NCBI RefSeq assembly: GCF_000935025.1
Contig: NZ_CP010836.1
Location: 1,922,001-1,986,000, forward strand
Length of the DNA stretch: 64,000 nt
Source of the DNA: Sphingomonas hengshuiensis
Lineage (GTDB): Bacteria; Pseudomonadota; Alphaproteobacteria; Sphingomonadales; Sphingomonadaceae
Direction of reading: 5' to 3'
Part shown: positions 45,672 through 53,415 of the stretch, piece after piece
Numbering within the stretch: the stretch's first letter is position 1
Layout of the letters: every line of letters begins with the position of its first letter
Notes under the pieces: model-generated
Database searches by the model: none
What the model was told of the DNA's origin: nothing
What the model saw: the letters and a program-made list of their open reading frames with translations, nothing else
Program-made: the position numbers and the translations under genes

Positions 45672-47069
45672 TCACGCATCGCGCCAGGGAAGCGTGAACA
45701 CGAAGCGCGCGCCCATTCCGAGCGCGCTGTCGACCGTGAGGTCGCCGCCCATCGCCCGCGCCAGCCGCCGCGCGATGTAGAGCCCCAGCCCGCTGCCGCC
45801 GGGCTCGTTCGGGTCGACACGCCCGAACTTCTCGAAGATGCGCTGCTGGTCTTCGGGCGCGATCCCCTTGCCCTGGTCGGCGACGATCACGCAGCCCATG
45901 TCGCCGTCGCGCTCCAGCCGGATCCACACCATCCCGCCCTGCGGCGAATAGCGCACGGCATTGCCGATCAGATTGACCAGCACCTGGAGCGCGCGACGGA
46001 ACTCGCCCGTCACCGGCACGGTCTCGTCCATCGCCGGCTTGTCGATCCGCACTTCGCCCTGCGCCGCCCGCACCGCGAGCAGACCGCCCGCGCGGCGGGC
46101 CACATCGGCCAGGTCGATTGGCTCGGCACTCGTAGTGAAATCGTCGCGCTCGATCGCCTGCAAATCGACCAGATCGTCGACCAGCCCGAGCAGATGGCGC
46201 CCCGCATTGGCGATGTCGCCGGCATATTCGGCATAGTCCGGCTTGAGCGGCCCTTCGGTCTGCGCATTGATCGAATCGGCGTTGGCGATGATCTTGCCCA
46301 GGGGCCCACGCAGCGCGCGGTCGAGCCGCTGGCTGAACGAATTGGGAAAGCCGCCAAAGGGCGCGGCGGGTGCGGGCACCGGCGCATCGATCTTGGGCGG
46401 CGGCGGCGTGGGATCGAGCATGTGCGCCGCGCCGACGAACCCGGCGAAGCGCCCGCCCGCATCGGTACGCGGCGTAGCGCCCAGCCGCACCATCCGCCCG
46501 GTGCCGCGCAACTCGGCCTGCTGACGATCGAAACGCGTCTGCGCGGCGACGGCGGTCAGGATCGGCAGGTTGCCGGCGTCATCATGCGCCAGGCTGAACA
46601 GCCGGGTCAGCGGCTGGCCAAGCATCGCACTCGAATCGAAACCATAGCGTGCGCCCGCCTCGATCGAGAGGAAGGTGATGCGCAGCGATGCGTCGGTTTC
46701 CCACAGCCAGTCGGCGGAGGAGCGGAAGAAATCGCCGTCGCGGTCCGATTCGGTCCCCGGCGCGCGCCACACCGGGCGCGGACGCCAGCCGCTGACCTCC
46801 AGCCGGACGCCGCCGCGATCGGGCTCGGCACGGACCCAAAGCTCGAGATCGTCTTCGCCATCGGCGGCGATCACGTTGCGCGAAATCGCGATCCCCAACC
46901 GCTGCGAGAGCCGTGCCAGCGTCGCGATCTGCGGCACCGCCAACGGGCCGCCGATCAGGCCCCCGGCGCGATCGTTGAGTTCGTACAGCCGCGTCTCGGC
47001 CTCGACCAGCCGCCCGTCGGGGTCGAGTCGCCCGATCGCCAGCGGCAGCGCGGGGCCGATCGCGTTCAT
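45672..47069 (-). CDS. PAS histidine-kinase-like protein lacking the phospho-His
   Basis: A 465-residue soluble protein. A PAS-like region covers about 110-220, a proline-rich linker 220-240, a dimerisation helix pair 243-310 and an ATPase domain 315-465. The ATPase motifs are intact (N366/N370 in LVNLIGNAVRY, DQGKGIAP, GGSGLGLYIA). The H-box, however, reads RLDRALRGPLGKI, with Arg251 where the phosphorylated histidine is expected. The ATG overlaps the stop of the DUF2336 gene (ATGA). It may work as a scaffold or allosteric regulator rather than a kinase. Confidence 0.85.
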   Translation of the reverse strand: MNAIGPALPLAIGRLDPDGRLVEAETRLYELNDRAGGLIGGPLAVPQIATLARLSQRLGIAISRNVIAADGEDDLELWVRAEPDRGGVRLEVSGWRPRPVWRAPGTESDRDGDFFRSSADWLWETDASLRITFLSIEAGARYGFDSSAMLGQPLTRLFSLAHDDAGNLPILTAVAAQTRFDRQQAELRGTGRMVRLGATPRTDAGGRFAGFVGAAHMLDPTPPPPKIDAPVPAPAAPFGGFPNSFSQRLDRALRGPLGKIIANADSINAQTEGPLKPDYAEYAGDIANAGRHLLGLVDDLVDLQAIERDDFTTSAEPIDLADVARRAGGLLAVRAAQGEVRIDKPAMDETVPVTGEFRRALQVLVNLIGNAVRYSPQGGMVWIRLERDGDMGCVIVADQGKGIAPEDQQRIFEKFGRVDPNEPGGSGLGLYIARRLARAMGGDLTVDSALGMGARFVFTLPWRDA

Positions 47070-48184
47070 CGCGGAGACCCGGCCTGTGCCAGCGCGAGCA
47101 GGGCCGCGCGATAATCGGGATCGAGCTTGAGCGGCGCAAACGCCTCACGCGCTTCGTGACCGCCGATCTCGGCGATCGCGTCGAGCGTATCGGCAAAGCG
47201 CTCGACATCGCGGCGCGGATCAGCCTCGCACAGGGCATAGCCGATCTGGGCAATCGCCTCGCGCGGGAGTTCGAGCGCCCGAAGCGCGAGCCACAGCCGG
47301 TCGGCGCCGGGATCGAGCACCATGTCGCGGGCAAGCGCATAGTCCGAGCCCAGCGCGTGGGCGAGCAACGCGACGAACAGCACTACGCGCCGGTCGCCGA
47401 GCGATTCGACCAGAAGCTGGGGCAGTTCGTCGGCCTGTGCGTCGATCACCGCGGCGAAGCGCATCGCGGTCGCCTCCAGCCGATCGCCCTCGTCATACGC
47501 GGCGAGGCTGCGTTGCGCGGCCTCGGACAGCGCGCGGTCGACGACTGCCAGCGCCGCGCCCTCGGCTTCCTCGACGCGCTCGCGCAGCGCGGCGGCGACC
47601 CACCAGACGAGCTTGTGGTGCAGTTCGGCGGGCAATCCCGTCTCGGCCAGCTGTCCCGCATCGGGACTGCCCCGGCGACGACTTTCGGCGATCAGCACGG
47701 CCATCGCACCGCTCGCGAGCACGCGATCGGGATGCTGAACGAATCGGTTGATCAGGCTCGGGCGCTCGGGATCGTCGGGGGCGTGCATCGGCAGCGCGGC
47801 GCCGATCGCATCCTGCCGCACCCGCGCAGTGAGTTCGGCCATCAGCGCGGTGTCGCGGAGCAGCCCAGACCGGGCCAGCCGGGGGAATACCGAGGCGCCG
47901 CCTTCGGTAAGCGCCTGCGCCAGCGCGGATTCGCCGCGGCTGATCAGCAAACGTGCCCCATATTCGCGGATTTGCGCCTCTACGGTCTCCACCAGCGCGC
48001 GGAGGAGCGTCGCGAGCGCCGATCGGGTCCGTTCGTCAAGCCGCTGATCTTCGGGCAGAAAGAAATCGTCGACGGCAACCATCAGGCCGCGATAGGCGCA
48101 CGCCTCCGCAGCTGCCGCGCGCGCGAGCAGCGCCTTTGCGCCGATGGAAGCGCCACCGCGCAGGTCGACGGGGTTGTCCGACAT
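47066..48184 (-). CDS. DUF2336 domain protein
   Basis: A 372-residue, almost entirely helical soluble protein. Features of the DUF2336 family are visible in the C-terminal two thirds (SLINRFVQHPDRVLASGAM, ELHHKLVWWVAAALRERVE and the HEAT-like helices near FADTLDAIAEIGGHEAREAF). ATG 48184 is preferred to a TTG nine bases earlier; neither has a good ribosome binding site. It is translationally coupled to the degenerate kinase, which suggests a shared signalling role. Confidence 0.85.
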   Translation of the reverse strand: MSDNPVDLRGGASIGAKALLARAAAAEACAYRGLMVAVDDFFLPEDQRLDERTRSALATLLRALVETVEAQIREYGARLLISRGESALAQALTEGGASVFPRLARSGLLRDTALMAELTARVRQDAIGAALPMHAPDDPERPSLINRFVQHPDRVLASGAMAVLIAESRRRGSPDAGQLAETGLPAELHHKLVWWVAAALRERVEEAEGAALAVVDRALSEAAQRSLAAYDEGDRLEATAMRFAAVIDAQADELPQLLVESLGDRRVVLFVALLAHALGSDYALARDMVLDPGADRLWLALRALELPREAIAQIGYALCEADPRRDVERFADTLDAIAEIGGHEAREAFAPLKLDPDYRAALLALAQAGSPR

Positions 48185-48219
48185 CGTGCTCAATCTACGG
48201 GAGTGTCCTTAAGACGAGC

Positions 48220-49515
48220 CTAAGCTTTTTCCCGCGTCCCCTCAACCGCCGCTGCAAGGGTAGCGAATGCGTATATCGCAACTGCAGCAAGGCCGGCCGT
48301 GACAAAACCTGCCAGCGAAAAGGGCGTGATGAGGAGCAAAAGCGCCGACGGACTCGCCCACCAGCGCCTGTGTCGCGATGGGACACGTTCGACCAGGAAT
48401 TGGGCGACGACCGCGACGAGCGCAAGCACCAGCGGCGTGGCTGATTGCGTGGCATCCTGAACCCCGCGCGCAGCAAGCATCGCCACAGCGGCGAACAGCG
48501 CCAATATCGCCCATTCGAATCCGCGCGTGCGCGCTTCCTCGCCGCGCAGCGCCGCCATCGCCGCGCCGGTGGCGAGCGTCGCGGTCGCCAGCAGCGCGCC
48601 GAGCGCGCCCGATCCGACCCATCCAAAAGCGATCGCGGTCAGCGCCAGCGCCGCTACGACGCCCGCGCCGGCCATCAGCCCCCAGCCAGGAACGGTGCGC
48701 GCCACGAGTTCGGGCAGCGCCAGCCGCGCGATCGGCGTGAACACCCAGCGATCGGCCCAGTCGGTGCGCCGCTCGGTAAGCGCCGCCAGCACGCCGGTAT
48801 TGCGCGAGGCCAGCCCGTCCGCGCTACGCTCGACGGCATGGCCGCTGCGCAGCCACGCGGCGCTCAGCGTGATATGTTCGGCGCCCGATTGCGCCGCGAC
48901 GCGCAACAGCGCCGATTGAAAATCATAATCCTCGGGCATCTGCGCGATCTGCCCGAGCTGGGGGACCGAGATGCGGGCGATTCCGGCCCAGCAATCGCGC
49001 ATGTCGAGCCGCTCGATCGCCGCGGGCGAGGTCGCATCGTCGGTGACGAGCAGCGCCTCCGCCCCCTCGCCCGCCATCCGGTCCATCACCGGATCGGTGG
49101 TGACCAGCCCATCGGCGATCACCAGCACGCGTGCGTTCGGCTCCATCTTCTCCGAGGCTTCCTCGGCGGAGCGGACGATCTCGACGGCGACGTCGCGCTT
49201 CGACGCGCGGTTGACCGCCGCGAGCAGCGCGGGCGTCATCCGCCCGACCGCGATCAGCACCTGCTCCGCACCCGCGCCGGCCAGCAGCCGCACCTGATAT
49301 TCGAGCAAAGTCATGCCGCCGAACGGCAACGTCGCGACGAGCGTCCCCGGCCGGTCGCTCGCCTCCTCGACTGCAAAGATCAGCCCTGCCAGCATGGTCG
49401 CCGGGTTAGGCGGTTCGGCGCCCACAATCAAATCGTCGATCGGCAGGATCGGGAAGCGCTCGCGCGGCGGGAGCTTGCACGACCAGGACGGCAGGTCGAT
49501 CTCGTCCGAAGCCAT
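48220..49515 (-). CDS. Nucleotidyltransferase-like membrane protein, 431 aa
   Basis: The N-terminal half (about 38-200) looks like a sugar-nucleotide transferase fold (ATLPFGGMTLLEYQVRLLAG, GAEQVLIAVGR, RVLVIADGLVTTDPVMD), though a clear GxGxR signature is not present. The C-terminal half has about six hydrophobic helices (from about 275) but no CDP-alcohol phosphatidyltransferase motif that I can find. This resembles in layout the bifunctional inositol-phosphate synthases, but with a different membrane part. It lies five bases after namZ and 35 before DUF2336. Confidence 0.65.
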   Translation of the reverse strand: MASDEIDLPSWSCKLPPRERFPILPIDDLIVGAEPPNPATMLAGLIFAVEEASDRPGTLVATLPFGGMTLLEYQVRLLAGAGAEQVLIAVGRMTPALLAAVNRASKRDVAVEIVRSAEEASEKMEPNARVLVIADGLVTTDPVMDRMAGEGAEALLVTDDATSPAAIERLDMRDCWAGIARISVPQLGQIAQMPEDYDFQSALLRVAAQSGAEHITLSAAWLRSGHAVERSADGLASRNTGVLAALTERRTDWADRWVFTPIARLALPELVARTVPGWGLMAGAGVVAALALTAIAFGWVGSGALGALLATATLATGAAMAALRGEEARTRGFEWAILALFAAVAMLAARGVQDATQSATPLVLALVAVVAQFLVERVPSRHRRWWASPSALLLLITPFSLAGFVTAGLAAVAIYAFATLAAAVEGTREKA

Positions 49516-49520
49516 CGCCT

Positions 49521-50717
49521 TCAGCCCGCCAGATACGCCGCGCGCACCTGTTCCCAGGCGGTCTCGTCAGGAAGCGTGGCTGCGTCCAGATCCCCCGGCT
49601 GCGCGGCAGGATCGTCGACCCATAGCCGCAGCCCCGGCCCGCCGTTGATCACGTCGATCGCGAGCTTGTCGAACACATATTCATACGGAAAATCGCGCCA
49701 CAGATTGTAATCGGGGTAAAGCGTGCGGATCGCCTTGAACCCCAGCGCCTGCACCCGCCACGGGCGGAAGGCGGCATGGTCGTATCCCGGCCCCTCGGCA
49801 TGGAGGAACACACCGTTGCAGAGCTGGCCGACATGCTTGTGGAAGGTCGGCTGGAACCAGAAATCGCGCAAGCGCACCCCGCCCAGCCAGTGCGGCGCGA
49901 GTCTGTGCATCTCGGCAATCACCGCCTTGGCATCGATGTCGGGCGCGCCGAACAGCTCGAGCGGGCGGGTGGTGCCGCGCCCCTCGGACAACGTCGTGCC
50001 CTCCAGCATCACCGTGCCGGCATAGGCGCGCGCCATGTTGACGTTGGCGGCATTGGGGCTGGGGTTGATCCACGGACGCTCGGGCGGCCAGCCAAAGCCG
50101 GGCGCGGCATCGGGCGCCCAGCCCTCCATTTCGATCACGCGATAGTCGACGTCGAGGCCGTAGTGATCGACGAACCACCGCCCCATCTCGCCCAGCGTCA
50201 TCCCGTGCCGCATCGGCATCGGCCCCGCGCCGACAAAGCTCTCCCAGCCGGGCAACAGCGTCTGCCCCTCGACCGGGCGCCCGGCGGGATTGGGGCGATC
50301 GAGCACCCATACGCTCTTGCGGTGCGCGGCGGCGGCCTCGAGGATGTAGAGCAGGGTCGTGACGAAGGTGTAGATCCTGCAACCGACATCCTGGAGATCG
50401 ACCAGCATCGTGTCGAACGTGCCCATCGACTGGCCGGTCGGGCGGCGGACCTCGCCATAGAGGCTGAACACGGGCACGCGATAGGTCGGGTCGGTAAAGT
50501 CCGGCGACTCCATCATGTTATCCTGAAGGTCGCCGCGCACGCCATGCTGCGGCCCGAACACCGCCGAGATATTCACCCCCGCCGCGACCAGCGCATCCAG
50601 CGAATGGGTAAGGTCCGCCGTGACGGAGGCAGGGTGCGCGAGCAGCGCGACACGCTGGCCCTCAAGCGGTTTGCGCAGCGCGGGGTCGGCGAGCAGCCGG
50701 TCGATACCGAATTTCAT
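49521..50717 (-). CDS. namZ: Exo-beta-N-acetylmuramidase NamZ-like (DUF1343)
   Basis: A 398-residue protein of the DUF1343 family, whose characterised member removes terminal MurNAc from peptidoglycan fragments. Family features are ALLAHPASVTADLTHS, FGPQHGVRGDLQDNM, VDLQDVGCRIYTFVTT, VLDRPNPAGRPVEG and EGTTLSEGRGTTRPLELFG. No signal peptide is visible, so it may be cytoplasmic or exported by another route. It overlaps the DOMON-like gene stop-start (ATGA). Confidence 0.9.
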   Translation of the reverse strand: MKFGIDRLLADPALRKPLEGQRVALLAHPASVTADLTHSLDALVAAGVNISAVFGPQHGVRGDLQDNMMESPDFTDPTYRVPVFSLYGEVRRPTGQSMGTFDTMLVDLQDVGCRIYTFVTTLLYILEAAAAHRKSVWVLDRPNPAGRPVEGQTLLPGWESFVGAGPMPMRHGMTLGEMGRWFVDHYGLDVDYRVIEMEGWAPDAAPGFGWPPERPWINPSPNAANVNMARAYAGTVMLEGTTLSEGRGTTRPLELFGAPDIDAKAVIAEMHRLAPHWLGGVRLRDFWFQPTFHKHVGQLCNGVFLHAEGPGYDHAAFRPWRVQALGFKAIRTLYPDYNLWRDFPYEYVFDKLAIDVINGGPGLRLWVDDPAAQPGDLDAATLPDETAWEQVRAAYLAG

Positions 50718-51268
50718 GCCGTGCCTGCTGCCGGGAGTTCCAGCACGAAGCAAGCCGGATCGTGGAAATCGGGCTTTCCGGGCGGATGGGCAAGCGCCCA
50801 ATAGGATTTGGTACCGTCGGTCTCCTCGATGACGGCGGTGAGGCTGACGTGTTTGCCGTAAATCCCGCGGAAAGGCCGAACATCCAGCCACGCGGTCAAT
50901 GCAAAGCGGGTTGGGTCGGTCTCGAGGTAAATGTCGACCCCTGTCACGGCGCTCGGGGCCATCCCCTCCCGATAGCTATCGAAGCGGTATGCCGCCCAAT
51001 GCCGCGACGGCGCAAAGTTAAATTCGTGGTAGGCACCGCTGGCGCCTTCGCGGAAAAACAATTCGAAACACGTGTGCCGCCAAAGCTCGTCACGCCGTTC
51101 AGGAATCGCCGGCGCTGGTATCAGCACGCGGCCGATGTCACCTATCGCGACAAATTCGGCCTTGAGCACATCGGTACCAACCAGCGAAAGCTTGGTTCCG
51201 AGCCGGACGGGAGCCGCAGCGCTCGCAGGGTGCGGCACTAACGCGCTTTTGCTCAACACCTGCGCCAT
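50714..51268 (-). CDS. DOMON-like domain protein
   Basis: A 184-residue beta-rich protein of the DOMON-like (carbohydrate-binding) fold, with RRDELWRHTCFELFFREG, YHEFNFAPSRHWAAYRF and YWALAHPPGKPDFHD typical of the family. Two adjacent ATGs (51271 and 51268) follow GGAGGA; the second has the better spacing. It is the first gene of the five-gene operon ending at 45672. Confidence 0.82.
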   Translation of the reverse strand: MAQVLSKSALVPHPASAAAPVRLGTKLSLVGTDVLKAEFVAIGDIGRVLIPAPAIPERRDELWRHTCFELFFREGASGAYHEFNFAPSRHWAAYRFDSYREGMAPSAVTGVDIYLETDPTRFALTAWLDVRPFRGIYGKHVSLTAVIEETDGTKSYWALAHPPGKPDFHDPACFVLELPAAGTA

Positions 51269-51336
51269 CATTCCTCCACGGACCATTTCGTCCCCGTGAT
51301 CGTTAGGTCAGAAGCACCACCTTCCGAAAGTCCCCC

Positions 51337-51828
51337 ATGCTTCGCGCCCTCCTGATCGGCCTCGTCGCCGGTGCCCGTTCGATGACTCCCCTCGCCATGG
51401 TCGCCAATGCCGCGCGCACCGGCACGCTGCCCACCGACAATGGCGCCCCGCGCTGGCTGGGGCATCCGCTGGTGTCGCTCGGTACGATGGCGCTCGCGAC
51501 CTATGAGCTGGCGGGCGACAAGCAGAAGAGTGCGCCCGACCGGATCATTCCGCCCGCCATCTTCGTGCGCAGCCTGAACGCCGCATTCGCCGGCATGGCG
51601 CTGTCCCCGCGCTGCGATCGCATCGCCGGGGCAGCAGTGGCGGGGGCGGCGGCGGTGCTCGCCTCCTACGCCAGCTTCGCGCTGCGGATGCGGGCGATGC
51701 GCGACCATGGCCAGACGTCCACCGGCTTCGTCGAGGACGCGATCGTGCTGGCGGCAGCGACTGCGGCAGTCCGCGCGCCTCTGCCGGCCGTCCCCGCGCC
51801 GACGCGGGCACTTTCCGAGCCGCAGTAA
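51337..51828 (+). CDS. DUF4126-like membrane protein
   Basis: A 163-residue protein with hydrophobic segments at the start (LRALLIGLVAGARSMTPLAM), the middle and end. The opening G-x-RSMTPLA and the later RIIPPAIFVRSLNAAFAG match the DUF4126 family. Function is unknown. It is separated from tyrS by 51 bases and points the same way. Confidence 0.78.
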   Translation: MLRALLIGLVAGARSMTPLAMVANAARTGTLPTDNGAPRWLGHPLVSLGTMALATYELAGDKQKSAPDRIIPPAIFVRSLNAAFAGMALSPRCDRIAGAAVAGAAAVLASYASFALRMRAMRDHGQTSTGFVEDAIVLAAATAAVRAPLPAVPAPTRALSEPQ

Positions 51829-51879
51829 GCACGCAGCTTCCGGGATGACGCGCGGCCCGCCAGCGGCTATGCGCGCGGC

Positions 51880-53106
51880 ATGACCGAATACCAGTCCGAC
51901 CTCCTCCGCCTGCTGTCCTCGCGCGGCTATATCCACCAGGTCACCGACGCGAGCGCGCTCGATACGCTTGCGAGCAAGCAGGTCGTGCCCGGCTATATCG
52001 GCTTCGATCCGACCGCGCCGTCGCTTCATGTCGGCAGCCTGGTGCAGATCATGCTGCTGCGGCGGCTGCAACAGGCGGGGCACAAGCCGATCGTGCTGAT
52101 GGGCGGCGGCACCGGCAAGGTCGGCGACCCCAGCTTCAAGGACGATGCGCGCAAGCTGCTGACGCTCGACACGATCGGCAGCAACATCGCGTCGATCAAG
52201 ACGGTGTTCGAACGCTTCCTGACGTTCGGCGACGGGCCGACCGACGCGGTGATGGTCGATAACGCCGAATGGCTCGACGCGCTGGAGTACATCCCGTTCC
52301 TGCGCGACATCGGCCAGCATTTCTCAGTCAACCGGATGCTGAGCTTCGATTCGGTCAAGCTGCGGCTGGATCGCGAGCAATCGCTGAGCTTCCTGGAATT
52401 CAACTACATGATCCTCCAGGCCTATGATTTCCTGGAGCTTTCCCGTCGCGCCGGGTGCCGGCTCCAGATGGGCGGCTCGGACCAATGGGGCAATATCGTC
52501 AACGGCATCGAACTGTCGCGCCGCGTCGACGGGACCGAGGTGTTCGGCGTCACCACCCCGCTGATCACCACGGCGGACGGCGGCAAGATGGGCAAGACCA
52601 TGTCCGGCGCGGTGTGGCTCAACGAGGACCAGTTGCCACATTTCGATTACTGGCAGTTCTGGCGGAACACCGATGATCGCGACGTGGGCCGGTTCCTGCG
52701 GCTGTTCACCGACCTGCCGCTCGACGAGATCGCCCGGCTGGAGGCGCTGGAGGGCGCCGAAATCAACGAGGCGAAGAAGCTGCTCGCGACCGAGGCGACT
52801 GCGATGTGCCGCGGCCGCGACGCCGCCGAGCAGGCAGCCGAGACCGCACGCCGCACGTTCGAAGAGGGCGCTGCTGGCGACTCGCTCCCGCGCTACACCG
52901 TAGAGGGCGGTAGCATCGCGGTGGTCGATGCGCTGATCGCACTCGGGCTGTGCGCGTCGAAGGGCGAGGCGCGGCGCAAGATCGCCGAGGGCGCGATCCG
53001 GGTCGACGATGCGGTTGTGTCCGACGCGGCGGCGAGCGTGACGGTGGCGGGGCAGGTCAAGCTGAGCTTCGGGAAGAAGAAGCACGGGCTGCTCGTTACC
53101 GGGTGA
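51880..53106 (+). CDS. tyrS: Tyrosyl-tRNA synthetase
   Basis: A 408-residue class I synthetase of the TyrS1 type. The HIGH-like motif is PSLHVGSL, tyrosine-site residues are in [14 protein letters not shown] and GGSDQWGNI, the KMSKS-like loop is KMGKTMSG, and an S4 RNA-binding domain closes the protein ([20 protein letters not shown]). It is followed by palindromic repeats rather than a simple terminator. Confidence 0.96.
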   Translation: MTEYQSDLLRLLSSRGYIHQVTDASALDTLASKQVVPGYIGFDPTAPSLHVGSLVQIMLLRRLQQAGHKPIVLMGGGTGKVGDPSFKDDARKLLTLDTIGSNIASIKTVFERFLTFGDGPTDAVMVDNAEWLDALEYIPFLRDIGQHFSVNRMLSFDSVKLRLDREQSLSFLEFNYMILQAYDFLELSRRAGCRLQMGGSDQWGNIVNGIELSRRVDGTEVFGVTTPLITTADGGKMGKTMSGAVWLNEDQLPHFDYWQFWRNTDDRDVGRFLRLFTDLPLDEIARLEALEGAEINEAKKLLATEATAMCRGRDAAEQAAETARRTFEEGAAGDSLPRYTVEGGSIAVVDALIALGLCASKGEARRKIAEGAIRVDDAVVSDAAASVTVAGQVKLSFGKKKHGLLVTG

Positions 53107-53163
53107 GCTTTGGCGGGGAGCCGCCGCGATCGGTGGTGCGCGCGGCGCGCATTGTTTTTTTAT

Positions 53164-53292
53164 CGCGCAAAGACGCAAAGACGCAAAGGCGCAAAGCTGG
53201 CTGGATATGTGGCGCGCGAGCACCCGATCACGGCTCTCGTTCAAGCACCCGAAAAGCGCGACGCCCTCTTAGCGCCTTTGCGTCTTTGCGCG
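53164..53292. repeat. Octamer-based palindrome I after tyrS
   Basis: The left arm (53164-53192) is a run of 8-bp units, CGCGCAAAG then ACGCAAAG, ACGCAAAG and GCGC. The right arm (53272-53292) is its complement with one unit fewer (GCGCCTTTGCGTCTTTGCGCG). The 79 bp between them are unremarkable. Unequal unit number between arms suggests expansion or contraction by slippage. Confidence 0.8.
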
Positions 53293-53334
53293 AAAAATGT
53301 CGCGGGCCGCGCGCTGAACGCTTGAGAAAGATTC

Positions 53335-53402
53335 TCACACAAAGCCACTAAGACACTAAGAACGAATTCTTTTTCTCTTTGTGCCTTCGTGGCTTTGTGT
53401 GA
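53335..53402. repeat. Octamer-based palindrome II before recG
   Basis: TCACACAAAGCCAC (53335-53348) and GTGGCTTTGTGTGA (53389-53402) are perfect 14-bp arms. Inside, the 8-bp units continue (CACTAAGA, CACTAAGA) toward a GAATTC centre. The unit CACAAAGN parallels the CGCAAAGN of palindrome I. Confidence 0.8.
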
Positions 53403-53415
53403 AATCCAAACACCT

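Noticed and set aside
53164..53402. Possible CRISPR array in the short repeats after tyrS
   Set aside because: The units are 8 bases long with no unique spacers and form palindromes; no cas gene is present.
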